A DNA stretch of 64,000 bases from NCBI GenBank assembly GCA_031841125.1, contig CM063114.1, positions 10,726,001-10,790,000 of the forward strand, written 5' to 3'. Shown here in pieces: positions 21,961-33,935 of this stretch. The DNA comes from Acanthococcus lagerstroemiae (taxonomy: Eukaryota; Arthropoda; Insecta; Hemiptera; Eriococcidae). Positions within the stretch are counted from its first letter, which is position 1. Each line of letters starts with the position of its first letter. The notes beneath the pieces are model-generated. The model made no database searches, had not been told where the DNA came from, and was given only the letters and a program-made list of their open reading frames with translations. The position numbers and the translations under genes were made by a program.

Positions 21961-24415
21961 TTCATTTTGTTTCTCCCGAGCTAATACCGAATGCCTGCAT
22001 ACGTTTTCGAATTTATTGACTCTCCTTCAACTGTCAATATTTTAAGTTTAGGCTCCGGTGGATTTTGAGGGGAAGAGGGGTGGATGTCGCCGATGAGATT
22101 ATGTCAAGAATCAGTTCAGCGGATCAAAATACTCCGATTTCCATGTATTGAAATGGCTGATGTTAATTTTTATATTTTTCGATCCCATCGAACTTTGATG
22201 GTGAAAAATAGCATTGAAATTACTGCAAACTCGCATTCAGTGACTCCAGAATCCGTGATATGTATTTGATACACTTCCTTTCAACGTATGGAGTATGGAG
22301 TCATCGGTATTATGGATTCTAACCCCGTGGATCTGCATCTGATATAATTTCCAACTTGAGGTCAGTTACTGAAGAGACTCGGTTACTGGTGTACTGGAAG
22401 CTATTTCACTTACACCAGCTTTTTTGTTTCAATTCCCCATACGGAACCAAGGCTAAGGGAAGATATCGGAGGGAATTATAGTGCTTCTCAGGTGGAATCT
22501 AGCGGACAACATTTTTGCATTGTGTCGCAGTTTCAATCGGGAACAAAAAATAAATAAATAAATAAATAAATAAAATAAAATAGAAAACTCCCAAATATGA
22601 TTTGTCAGACCAAAATAAGATGAGTCACAAAATAAACTAAACGACCTAAATAAACATGCACACGAATGAAAAGGATCTCAAGAGACCAAAACAACTCCAT
22701 GTGCGCCCAAAACTCAACCGAAAAAGTACCAAACCTGAACGTGGCCATAAAAACAGCCAGCCATGACCAACAAATATCAAGAATAAAAAAAGACTTCAAA
22801 ATAACCAAATAAAGTTATAACTACACCAAAACCGATCAGAGGAAGATTAAACGTTTTAAAGAAAAATAGAAATTAATAAAAAATATACAAAAATACAAGA
22901 TCGGACATAAAGATGCAAAAAAGGACTAAAACTTGAACCAAACATGACTGGAAAAAACTTGAGAACATTAAATAACATCAAAATCAACGAACAAAGATCA
23001 AAGATGACTAAAAATAACTGAACTCGAGCTAAATGTGATCCAAAAAAAAAAAGGACAAAAGCGAGCAAATGTCTGTAAGCGCAAATAGATTTAGAACTTA
23101 GGATGGGATCTCCCCTCCCCCATGATTCTTAGTTCTTAAAGATTGCCATGTTCCTCCTTTTTCTGTGCCCAAAACCTGGGGAGTTCAGATATCTGAGGAG
23201 ACTAAGCCCCTAATTAAACCAGAACAGAAATACAGTGACCGTACTTGTATTTGCTAAAGTAGGAAATAAGGGATCAATGCTCAGAGACGCTCAGCTAAAA
23301 AGAGGTGTTTGAAGAAACAAGGTCAAAATAAAACAGAAAGGAAAGAATGATAGGCAGGGGTTCACGAGACCTATCGGCATAGGGGTGGAAAAATGTCGAA
23401 AATGCCGACTCGGGTAGCATGTTATACAAGTCAAAAGTAGAAATCTCACTAACTTTTACATTATACCGGCTGATGTCCAAAATGTTAACTAAATTACCAA
23501 AAATTGTCTGATAAATGCCGACTCAGTACAAACGTTTCCCATGCAAGAAAGAGAATAAAAAGCAAAAAAACAAAAGGAGGTCAGCGATTTCTTTATTTTA
23601 GCGACTGAAGGTCTAAAACACCGACTACGTGGTCTAATTTGCTATAAACTGCCGATTCAAGAAATTCGTGGGGAGCCCACTTTCGCTACGCCCTTGCGAT
23701 ATTCCACCAGACATTCCACCTGAATCCAGCACTATTAAAAAAAATCATAAGATCGTTGGAAATAGTCTTAATGGGTCTAGAATAAATCTGAATGATCGTG
23801 CCTGTTCCGGTAGCACTTTTTACACATTTTCGCCGCGATCAAGAATTTCAGTTATTAAAAGCTTCAAATTTCTGACACTTATAATTTGAATTTTTGATTC
23901 ATTTAAAACTTTCCTGCAAATTTTTATTTCGCCCCATATCGCCATATTTTGTGAATTAATTTTCTTACAAGCCACCATGATCGGTTCTTGACGCCAACAT
24001 AATTATGCGAAATTTTCTGACTGTGTTGTGAATAAAGAAATTCTGACCTGAGTTTCTTTGCAAAACTACCTATTTTTACCACACTCGTGCACAAAATTTC
24101 AAAATTCGTTACGCTGAATGCTTGTACATTGGTTGCAACTTTTTTTATTCGTAACCTTCAGCAAATTGTAAACACTCGAGCATTCTTCGAATTTCAAAAA
24201 GTCACTGGAAAAGAATCCTCGTTTTCACGATTAAAAAAAATGACTGGTAGAAATCGCACTTTAACGACTGAAAACTATTATTCTCTCGTCAACTGAGAGA
24301 CTGAATATATGATAGATAGATCGATGAAATCACAATCACGCAGAAAAAATAGGCTATAATTATTCGAGGGGATTGCTTAGATCTTCCTGGTTGTGAAATT
24401 GCAGTATCTGTATAA
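21961..24415. other. noncoding DNA with GACCAAA-type repeats and an AAAT microsatellite
   Basis: An (AAAT)n tract sits at about 22548-22580. From about 22600 to 23080 the plus strand resembles the degenerate GACCAAA field of 10.3-13.9 kb. Phrases about aatgccgactcag recur at 23400-23650. No gene is recognised; frames at 22856-23068 and 23668-23889 are unsupported. Confidence 0.35.
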
Positions 24416-24419
24416 TTTC

Positions 24420-25075
24420 AGCATGAAGACCTGGTGGGATCTTGAGGGAAGTCTGCAAGAACTCGTAGTGTGTTTTGAAGGGCTTCGGTGAATCTTGAAC
24501 GAGTCTCGAAGAATTTTAACAAATTTGAATAATTTTTGAACAGTCTTAGAAGTGCATGAACATGGCCAGATCTTTTTGAAGAAATAAATAAGTATGGAAA
24601 AGCTCCGAGTCTTAAACAGTTACTGAAAAGTGGTAAATTAGTTTTGAAGATTGTTCTAAACAGGTCTTGAAGGGTTTTAGCGAGTCTTACAGAAGTTTTG
24701 GAAAGTTGTAAACACACTTAAATGTGTCAGGAAGGTTTTGAGTGAGACTGAAACAAACTTGGCAGATTCGTGAAGAGTCCTCGTCAAGCCTGAAGGAGCT
24801 CTAATGCGTTTGAAATAAGCGCGGATGACTGAAGAGTCTTAAGGAGCCTTCACAAAGTTTGAACAAGTTTTAAAATGGCTGAAAGGGTAAAGAAACATAT
24901 GAACAAGCTTGGCAGTTAAAAAGTCCTCATTTAATTTGGCGAAGACTCGAAGCATTTTTACATGTATGGGAGAGTATTGAACCCACTTTTGAAGAGTTCT
25001 ATCGAGCTTAGGAGGTCCGGATATGTCTTGAATGAATCGTGAAGATTCTTTGAGAGTCTAACTAGAGATAAGCAG
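24420..25075. repeat. degenerate tandem repeat, gagtcttgaag type
   Basis: Phrases such as gtcttgaagagttt, gagtcttaaggagcc and gtcttgaatgaatcg recur every 20-50 bases for about 650 bases. This is an eroded short-period array. The minus-strand frame at 24418-24717 is a by-product of it. Confidence 0.45.
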
Positions 25076-25079
25076 GAAA

Positions 25080-26235
25080 ATTACCCTGGTGCGCTATAGT
25101 GGAAAGCTTCCGAAAAAGGCAATGCGTAAAATAGTTGAAAGTAAGGATAAATAGAAAAGCAAAAAGAAAAATCTTGATGGACGGTAAATGGACATGGCGA
25201 AGATTTATCGCAGGGAAATTTTCGTTTTAAGTCGATATTGAAAGAAAAAGTTATGAAAGCTATCAAATGTTTCCTTCGAGTCACCACTGTATATAGAATA
25301 CCTAGTATACATTATGTCTCTTAGCATTCTACCTCCCTCCGAGCAAGAGTAAGGAATTCGAGAATCCGAGAACTGAGATCTTTCGTGTTCCTTGTCCTAT
25401 GTAAAATCTCGTTTGTCATTTACATATCAGTCTACCTCTGCCCCTCAATCAGAATTCTGCTCATTTCGATGAACATGTATTCCAGTCTACGGTCTCAGCT
25501 CAAAATTGAATTTTCATTGAACTTGACTGTATCCTGATTCCGGTACACTCGCTCGGTTAATTCATGCATCGACCTGACATTAAGCATCCTCATTTGTTTG
25601 CACTACATTTGTGCGACGACCGATAAGGTTGTAAACTACAGAGAGGCTACAAAGTTATCCCTCGCAATAACATGTGCTCGCTAATTGCGCCAGAACGTGG
25701 TAGTGTTTCAAGTAGTGGCAGTTGTCGCAAATTTAATTCGGATTTAGAATACAATTCGAATTTAGTCTCGCGCTGAAACTGTATATGTACACACTACATA
25801 CTCGAGTATGGCATGTTTATAGTTAACTCGATGCATAATTCAAACTCAGTTTGTCTCATTTTCCCATAAAATGACGCTTGGCGCCTCTGGTGTTGACACC
25901 AAGTACATCCTTCTAGACTAAACGAGCAGGCATTTATAAATTGTACAAGGTGTTTCAAGTGCGTGGATCCCCTTTGAAACAGGTACATAGGCAACTCTTC
26001 CGGACAACGTGTTGATCTGTTTGCTTGGTCTCTCATTTGAAGGGGCAGTGATGCGAACATTTGAAGAAATTAATAATGGAATTTTGTTTCCTTAGCACTG
26101 CTAACAGATAGACTGGTGGGACTTTTTGATAATAGAAGATAGTTGCTGCAAAAACTGGAAATATTACCGCAATTGGATCAACAGAGGCCCAATTGATTTT
26201 GGTTGAAAATCATGAGTGTGCGCAAACATTTTCAT
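25080..26235. other. noncoding DNA, no element recognised
   Basis: Short frames at 25081-25287 (-) and 25794-26060 (-) carry no recognisable domain. No inverted ends, tails or repeats were found. Confidence 0.3.
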
Positions 26236-26818
26236 ATTTCTTCAGTTGATTCACTCACTCACTTAGTTATTCACTATTTCTGTGATGTAGTTATTCATTC
26301 ACTTCCTCATTCTGTCACTCACTCAATAAGTCATTGATACACTCAGTTACTGAGGCATTCGCCTACTTATTTAGTGATTCACTCAGTTACTCAATCACTT
26401 ACTCAGTGACTAGCTCAGTCAATCAGTCACTTGCTTACTCATTTAGTGATTCACCAAGTTACTCACTCACTTACTCAGTGACTCACTTGGTCACTTAGTC
26501 ATTTACTCATTCTCTGAGTTAGTTATTCATTCACTTCCTCATTCTAGCATTCACTCGCTCAATAAGTCAGTGATTCACTCAGCCACTCGCTTACTTATTT
26601 AGTGATTCGCTCACTTACTCAGTTATTCATTCATCTATTCTCTAATTCAGTGATTCATTCACTTCCTCACTCAGTCATTCACTTACTTATTTATTGATTC
26701 ACTCAGTCACTCGCGTACTTATCTAGTTATTCACACAGTTACTCAATAACTTACACAGTGACTCAGGGATTCACTCACTCACTCAGTTATTATTTACTCA
26801 CTCACTCAATCATTCGCA
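26236..26818. repeat. degenerate ACTC/CATT array
   Basis: About 580 bases consist almost wholly of 4-base words such as actc, agtt, catt and cact in shifting order (cactcagttactcaatcact). Longer phrases, for instance attcactcacttcctcattc, return at intervals of roughly 140-300 bases, so there is weak higher-order repetition. It ends at the start of the 26860-29345 repeat. Confidence 0.7.
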
Positions 26819-27746
26819 AACGACTACAGCGCGCCACCCCTTTGAGCAGCCCGAAATCTGTTGTTACTAGATTCTCTGTTAGACCTAGAGCCTGGAATTT
26901 GAGAAAGTTGAACATTTGATTGAAATCTAACAGTTGAAAAGCAAAATATTTATCTTCCAATGTCACAAGCTGAATCCGATAGCAAATGTTCTGTTGTTTA
27001 ATTTATATGGTCTCTGGTCCTGGTGAATATTCGGGCCGTACGTCCGAGATTCCAAAATTTTGCTACATGCACATGTATGAAAAACTTCACCTTTTGGTCG
27101 CTGGTAAGAGTAGTCGATACTAGCGCTGTACGAACCGATAGGAGGGAAATTTAGTCTGGAACAAAGTCAAAACTCCAAATATTTTTTCCATAAGAACGAA
27201 AGGGAACTTTTGGCACGGATGACTAATCCTATCGACCGAAAACTTTGTAGTTTTTTTTTTTTTTTAATTGGAATCCGTTTAGGAGAAGAATCAGAGGAAA
27301 TTCAGAAAAAAAGATCACCACGAGAAAACAACGACCACCTCAATGTGTAAAGGAAGTTGTGTGTTTCTCTCAAGTATTCCTAACATCCTTCCACCTTATC
27401 CTCCCAGAATTGGGTATGCTTAGTGTCCATTTTGGAGTGTGAGTAAACTTGGTAATATTCCTTTTGTAGGGTGTGCCAATTCACTTTTCCTTCTTTTGTA
27501 TTCCAGAGCGTTTTCGGCTGTTATGCCATCATCAGTGGAGTACCCTAAATAAGACTTATCTCTTGTGGTCCTGTAGTTATAGTCGAGGGTAGTACCGTAT
27601 GGCGAGCCTGTTTAATCTTGCGTTCCTATTGGTTGTCTGTGAATATGCAGTCTGTCCAATCAGTGGTTATTGTTATTGGTTGTGTGCTCTGATTGGTTGT
27701 CTGTGGTTGTACAGTCTGTCCAATCCGTGGTGTTATGTTATTAGTT

Positions 27747-28145
27747 GGAATACGGAACAACTTTGAAAATGACATACTAAACAACAGCAAACACAAGAAA
27801 AACATAAAGCTATGGACACGATATGTAGACTACATATTGATCATCTGGACAGGAACAGACAGCCAACTAGGCCAATTCCTCACAGAGACAAATAGCATAA
27901 ACAACAACATAAAGTTCACCATGGAAAAAGGCAATAAGACCATCAACTACCTCGACCTTACAATACAAATAAAAGACAACAAGATACAGTACAGCATCTA
28001 CAGAAAACCCACCCACACTGACGCAATAATACCCAAAGACTCATTTCACCATCAAAAACACAAAATGGCAGCACTACACAACTACTGCCACAGAGCAGTC
28101 AACATACTAAATGACAACACAGAACAACAGAAATTAACAAAATTA
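27747..28145 (+). pseudogene. Penelope-type reverse transcriptase, C-terminal remnant
   Basis: The peptide reads FENDILNNSK, then LWTRYVDYILIIWTG, then INYLDLTIQIKDN and IYRKPTHTDAIIP. RYVDD-I-x-x-IW-x-G and NFLDLT...YRKPTxTD are hallmark blocks of Penelope-like reverse transcriptases (motif C and following). The second catalytic Asp is lost: YVDD has become YVDY. Motifs 1 to B, which should precede by some 250 residues, are gone; the left inverted arm abuts directly. A frameshift near 28145-28150 separates it from the endonuclease frame. Confidence 0.85.
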
Positions 28146-28150
28146 AACAA

Positions 28151-28651
28151 ATAACAACTAACAACAAATACCAACCACAAACAGTAGACAGAATAATTAA
28201 CAAACTAACACAACCAAAAAACACAGACCACGAACCAATAACCACAAAAACAGACAAATATGCTGGAACAATACCATTCACAGGAACACATACATACAAA
28301 ATACAAAAAATTTTCAACCAATACGACATAAAACTCGGAATCAAAAACAGACCACCTCTGATCAAACAAATAAGCAATGACAAAACAGAAGCAAAGGACA
28401 GAAACAACAGCAGCGGAGTATACAGGCTGGACTGTGAACACTGTGACATGACCTACATTGGAGAAACAGGCAGAAAATTCACAACCAGAATCAAAGAACA
28501 CGAAAAATCACACAAGTTAAATGATGACAAATCACTGTTTGGAAAACACTGCAATGACCAGGGACATAACAATGACAAATTGACAGAAAAGTACAAAATC
28601 CTACACACAGAAAACAACACAAGAAAAAGAAAATTAAAAGAACAACTATAA
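28151..28651 (+). pseudogene. GIY-YIG endonuclease domain of the Penelope-like element
   Basis: Taken up from codon ATA 28151, the frame is open for 166 codons. A linker with IKLGIKNRPPLIKQ is followed by SSGVYRLDCEHCDMTYIGET, then GRKFTTRIKEHEKS. GVY (28415-28423) and YIG (28454-28462) are the two signature strands. The Arg, His and Glu that follow match the catalytic set, and the C-x2-C between the two strands is the zinc-finger-like insertion known in Penelope-type enzymes. It should nick target DNA for priming. The frame ends at a TAA (28649-28651) that looks like a nonsense mutation, since related coding resumes directly as IIKARTKQNN and runs to a stop near 28735. Confidence 0.85.
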
Positions 28652-29345
28652 ATAATAAAGGCAAGAACAAAACAAAACAACCTAATAAATACAACAACTA
28701 ACTTCCAAAGTGAGAACTTATTCCAACTAAGAACATAACACCCACGGATTTGACAGACTGCACAACCACGGACAACCAATCAGAGCACACAACCAATAGG
28801 AACGCAAGACTAAACAGGCTCACCATACGGTACTACCCTCGACTATAACTACAGGACCACAAGAGACAAGTCTCATTTAGGGTACTCCATTGATGATGGC
28901 ATAACAGCCGAAAGCGCTCTGGAATACAGAAGAAGGAAAAGTGAATTGGCACACCCTACAAAAGGAATAGGGTATGCTCATGTGCGCAAATGTGAGTGCT
29001 TGGGGGATAAGGTTCCAATCTGCATTTGCAGGGACAAAACAATGGGAAGGGAGGAGTGAAACACCCCAATAATTAGGCAGTCAGCAAGTTTTGAAACTGT
29101 TCATTTGAATTTTTCATTTTCTAGGAACGTTTGTTTGTTTTTTGTTTGTTTGTTTTTTGTTTGTTTGTTTTTTGTTTGTTTATTTTTTCTTCAATTAAAA
29201 AATATTTTGATTGAAGAATAGGCGAATTCTCAAATTTTTAGAAAATTTTGTCGGCAAATTTTTAGTTAAAGGAAAATATTTGTCGGCGAATTTTCCTTCT
29301 CCACCCCCCAAACTGAAAATCAAGTTTTTCGCCTCTGCAGATGTA

Positions 29346-31830
29346 AGGAAGTATATCTCTCTCGCTGGGATACACCTCCTCATAGCTGATCCACTTCACC
29401 CCAAGTGACAGTAACTTCGTTTTTAAATCGAATTTATTACACCTTAACAGATGTTGAAAAGTTATGCGAATATGAAACTCCCATTACCCAGTTTATGGCG
29501 CATATACGCAATAAATTTCGTTTCAAAATCCGTTGAAAAGATAAAGACGAGATGATAATATGTAAATACGTTCACGTATCCAGTTGTCTGTATCTGTATG
29601 AACACATCATACCGCGGCCTGACGTCAGAATTCGGTTATTATTAATAGCAGAAAAGGGTTGAAGTATATTTCTCATATCTGTCTTAACTCACTTTTCTAT
29701 AGTCATTTTAAAATATTCCACGAACCTTTTCCACGAATCCGTATTTATTTACTTTTTTTAATCTGCTAATTCAAATCTCTCAGTAGATTAGACCTTGGAG
29801 AATCCTGTTTTTCCGATCATAAGTTGTATATTCTCCGTGAAAATTTCTCAAACTGTTGAATCGAAATATCCGAGACGCAGTTATACTAAAACTTCCGTTT
29901 ATGCATGTACCGACGAGCATTATTGGGATGCACCGAGCACCATAATCACGCCAAAGACCGATAGGTAGGCCTGTATTTAGTAGAAGCCATCTCAAAGACG
30001 CTCCATTCGACCTTCGCAATTCGCAACCACCGAACCAGTTGCGAATAATATTTACATCAAAAGGGTACGCGTAAAAAATTGTATATTCGTATATGTTTGA
30101 AATCCAGTAGGCGCCGAAACCTACTGTAATATGTACGTAATGCAGGCGTGAATAATTCATCCCGAATTCGTTATCTAGGCGTAACGAAACCCGAACTGTG
30201 TAATTAACGTAAAATACGAAGCTCAATTTTTAACGAGTCTATGTTCGATATTCTCTCAGTTGCAGGTAAACGCGAGAAACATTAGCTCGTGCTGTCGAGA
30301 TAAATCACCAAAATGATAAACAACGTCTCACCAAAATCCATTAGTTTGAAAGACAGTTATGTATATACTTCCCAAAATCTGTTGGAGTCTTACATCTTAT
30401 TCACGATAGGTGTACATTCTCAGACGCACAACATGTACGTGTTATTGCTTACATTCTGTTTCATTCTGCCCCACCGGTCGACCAATTGACAATATTGTTA
30501 GAGTTTCTGCTTATGAGAAAAAACTCATTCACATGCGAGAAGGCGAGCGATCTGAGGCGTACAAGTCTCATATAGGAAGTTTGCTGTTCGTCGATCATTG
30601 CACCCAGCGAGCACTCCCATGTAATTTATAAACCAAATGCCATACAGTTGTCTTATTTATCTTTTAGATCTCCGAGAGGCAATATCGTCTACAGAGTGGG
30701 GATGTACCCACCCTCCGAGCCACAACATGGCTCACTCAGCTTAAATAGTCCGGAAACTAAAAAATACCACGCACACTCGGAGAAATTTTCCATCGCCAAC
30801 AATGCCTCGAAAATCTGATAGCTGGCGGCACTGACCATCAGTGACCACTTTCGGTGTTGTCTACGTTTATCAACAGAAAACTTATTTGTTTTGTTTCAGT
30901 TTACGAAGCCCTAAATCAATACTTGATCACGATGTCGAACAGTCGCATATGAAACTATAAATCAGATATTCAAGTTCGATTTGAAGAAAAAAAAAGAGAA
31001 CGCGCTGGACTAGAGGAAACTCCTTTCGGGTTTTACGAAACAACTTTACAAGGTGAGTGAGAATTTGTTCATATGTGTACGTTGATCTTCTTTTCCAGAC
31101 AATCGATGATGTGTTTCCTTAAGCCGAGCCGCTGATCGCTGATACCGGATGGGAAGAATCGTCGAAAAAAAATCGTGAAAGTGAGAAAAAAAAGCGTTAA
31201 GTTGAATATTGCACTAGGTCATTTCGCGAACCTCGCGACCTTGGGGACACATTTATTGGCGAATGGACAAGGTGACTTCGAAGCAGACTCCAAGGAATAT
31301 ATATTTGATCGATTGCCCATATAATCAACCGGCGTTCGCGATTGATAAAAATACGTACACCGGCTGTAATTGAATGTTTCGGTTGCTCTCGGAACCAGCC
31401 ATCTTATAAAATGAGTTACTTCCTTGTGGATAACTATTCCTAAACTAACAAGCGCACAGCCTACCTATTCCACTAAAATAACCAAAAATAAAGTTAATAG
31501 AAAACTGATATCGATTTGCGGAATATCATTAATTTCACAAAAAACCGTGTATACCTCCCCCAGATACCACAATTTTCACTTTAGGATAGAACTGACATAA
31601 GAAACGAATTCAGTGATTTTGGAAACCGAATATAGTAATATTCTTACTGTCCTATTGTCACTCTCATTCTTGTGCCCCTCAGCATCTTTTTAGTGACATG
31701 GTTTTCATTCTAGGGTGAAAGTAACATCAGAAACGTGAAACCCTACATACTGATTTCATATTGCCCATATTGGGGTCATTTTCCAGAAACTGAGAATATT
31801 TTCCTACCATTGAACCCTAACTTCAGCATC
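29346..31830. other. noncoding DNA; one long minus-strand frame and one donor site, unresolved
   Basis: The longest frame is 29780-30226 on the minus strand (148 codons, hydrophobic and Tyr/Asn-rich, no domain recognised); it may be chance. On the plus strand ACAAG|GTGAGTGAG at 31048-31061 is a near-consensus 5' splice site after about 100 bases of possible leader, so a noncoding first exon may end at 31052. No promoter element or acceptor partner was identified. Confidence 0.3.
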
Positions 31831-31832
31831 AA

Positions 31833-33910
31833 CTAGGGGGCTTCGCGGCCCAACCCCCCCGCCATCACTCGCTTCGCTCGTGCCGGCCTTGCTCGGCGCT
31901 TTTCGCCTTGTCCGACCAGCATCACAGTCCTTAGTGTTTGGTCTAAAACTTTTGTTCTTGAGTTGAGGTTTGTTTTACGCTTCTTTTGTTCCCCCTTTAT
32001 CAGCGGTCCTCAATCTTCCACCATGAATTCCCCCCTTCCATCCTTTCTTCATCACGAGCCTCCCCCTCCTCCACCAAGACCCCCTCGTTCACCACGGTTG
32101 CTGTCCGCCTCCACGGTCGCACTTCAACAGTCGTAGCCCTCCTCAGCCACAAACTCCTCCCCCACAACGGCCATAATCTCCTACCAGAGGCTTCAGTGCC
32201 CACCCTATGGTCTTTTACCTCCGCAGTATCCCTCCCGCGAACCCTTTCCTTCTGCACATCCGGGTAGGCCCGGTCCCTTGGACTTCCTCCTCACCTCTAC
32301 AACCATCGACCACAACAACCGACCTCCACCAACTGGGCCTTAATCTCTTTACATTACCCTCTCCATCGCTTCATGACTTTCTCCGTCCACAGCTTCTCCC
32401 CCACATGGCACCCTCCGTCCATCCCTCCGATCATCACCCAGTCCTCCATCGAGTCCCCCCCTGGTCACCCCCTTCCACCCCGAGTGCCCTCTACATTAGG
32501 ACCACGTCCTTCGACCACCCCACACCACTATGGCCTTTATTTCTGTTCATGTACCACACCCCCACCAAGACCTCTTAATCCGTCACTACGACCTCTCCAA
32601 TGGCGGGCTTAGTCTCTCTCTAAAGTCTTCCCTTTCCGCGGCTCCATCACCCACTGCCTCCTCGCTCAACCACCACAAAGATCCCCTGGTCCTCCAACCG
32701 GGAGCTTCCACCACCGTGACCACTCCTCCCGCTCTAGAACCCTTCCTCTCAAGACCTCCTCCCCAGGACCAGAACCTTCCGCACTATGGCCTTAATTTGC
32801 CTCCCCGGCCGCCTCTCTCACCAAGAACTTCCTCCTTCACCAGGACCCCTTCCTCACTATTATCCCCTCCCCAATCGGTGTCTTTACCTCCCTCTACAGT
32901 CCCCGCCACCACCGTGGTTTTCCTCCCCTTGAGGAGCTCCCTCCTCTACCATGAGTACCTCTTCCCCCCGGGCCTTTATTGACTAAAATTTCACTGCCCC
33001 TCTATGATCCTCACCCACCTCTACCTCCTCTTTCCTCAATGGCCACCCTCTCCTACCAAGGATTTTCTCCGCTACAAGGACCTCTCACCCTCCACTACCT
33101 CATGGGCTTCATCGCCCTTCAGAGCCCCTGTCCTCACTATAGCCCTCCAACCCTCTTGACATCTACTCAGGAGCTCTCACAACCATGACCACCCTTCCCC
33201 TCAAGACCCCACCCCGCCAACAGCTCACCTGCACCACGGCCATTTCTCTCCCTAGTCCCCTTTCTCACCAAGGACTTTCTCCTCCACCAGGTCCTCTTAC
33301 TCATCTTACCCCCCCCCCCCCAACCAAAGGCCACCATCTCCGTCCACAGCCTACGCCCCCACAGGGGCCCTCCTCACCTTTCTGGAACTCCCTTCTCAAC
33401 TATGAACCCCTCCTGAGGGTAGGCTATCCCTGGAAAATTGAGCAATTAAGGGGCTGGGTAGGCAACCTGCAACGACTTGTGATCTTGAAGATTATAGGTA
33501 ATTATGTCATTTTATGTCTTTTTATGTCTTATGTCAGTTATGTCTTACAATTTGGAGATCTTTTATGTTAGAACCGAGTATGTCCTTGAAAGTAGTTGAT
33601 CTGCCCCTGCAATTTTCCAAGGGCTCTCCTCCCCCTTCAGGAGCTTCCTCCACAACCGCTACCCCTGGAAAATTGAGTAATTAAGGGGCCGGGTAGGCAA
33701 CCTATAGCGTCTTGTTATCTTGAAGATTATGAGTAATTATGCCAGTTTATGTCTTATTATGTCGGTTATGTCTTAAAACTTGGAGATGTTTTATATTAAA
33801 ACAGATTATGTCCTTGAAAGTAGCTGATCTGCCCCTGCAATTTTTCGGATTTTTAGATAGGCAACCCGCAGTGCGTTTTTTTCCGCGGCGGCGGTGGATT
33901 TTACTTTTTT
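31833..33910 (-). mobile_element. Helitron-like element with 3' hairpin and CTAG, non-autonomous
   Basis: On the minus strand the 3' end reads CCGCGAAGCCCCCTAG and stops at 31833, followed by T. Just inside is a GC-rich stretch (agcgccgag, ggccggcac, gcgaagcgag) shared with the 3' end at 44163. The body (about 31985-33430) is purine-rich on the minus strand and matches 6780-7897. A 5' module of about 230 bases containing repeated gacataa is tandemly duplicated (33430-33660 and 33664-33850), while the plus-strand relative has one. The 5' TCTCTATATATTAA is not present; instead the sequence meets a second CTAG hairpin at 33915-33935. The plus-strand frames at 32207-33571 are shadows of the C-rich strand. 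No Rep/helicase coding is seen. Confidence 0.65.
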
Positions 33911-33914
33911 AGTA

Positions 33915-33935
33915 CTAGGGGGCGAAGCCTCCTAG
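33915..33935. repeat. CTAG-bounded hairpin at the outer edge of the Helitron-like element
   Basis: CTAG, GGGGGCGAAGCCTCC, then CTAG form a 3'-terminus-like hairpin that reads as a Helitron end on both strands. It sits where a 5' terminus is expected for the minus-strand element. Confidence 0.6.

Larger units (their letters stand above)
27421..28969 (+). mobile_element. Penelope-like element, internally deleted, long inverted ends, 9-bp target duplication
   Basis: The insertion is framed by GGGTATGCT at 27412-27420 and 28970-28978. The empty site is visible at about 19213-19225. The element begins with an extension of 35 bases (tagtgtccat...), then an inverted repeat of at least 255 bases: left arm from 27456, right arm ending at 28969 (gtagggtgtgccaattcac and reverse). 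Inside are the end of the reverse transcriptase (27747-28145) and the GIY-YIG endonuclease (28151-28651). The left arm holds an extra duplicated stretch of about 65 bases. Reverse transcriptase blocks before the YVDD motif are missing, so the copy is non-autonomous. The domain order RT then GIY-YIG identifies the Penelope group. Confidence 0.85.
26860..29345. repeat. second copy of the composite repeat (middle plus right MITE), split by a Penelope-like element
   Basis: 26863-27420 and 28979-29030 match the middle part of 18740-19260 (tctccaatgtcacaagctga-type text), and 29030-29345 matches its right-hand MITE. The left-hand MITE copy is missing here; the array at 26236-26818 stands in its place. 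About 105 bases at 27017-27122 are present here and absent at 18925. A G/T-rich run of gtttgtttttt units at 29122-29190 is an expansion inside the MITE. Confidence 0.65.

Noticed and set aside
26236..26818. CRISPR-like array
   Set aside because: No constant repeat with unique spacers, and the context is eukaryotic.
29780..30226. Minus-strand frame of 148 codons as a membrane protein gene
   Set aside because: Hydrophobic but without a recognisable domain, splice sites or start context; kept only as unresolved.
32530..32982. Plus-strand Pro/Ser-rich frame of 150 codons
   Set aside because: It is the C-rich complement of the Helitron-like G-rich body, open because of low complexity.
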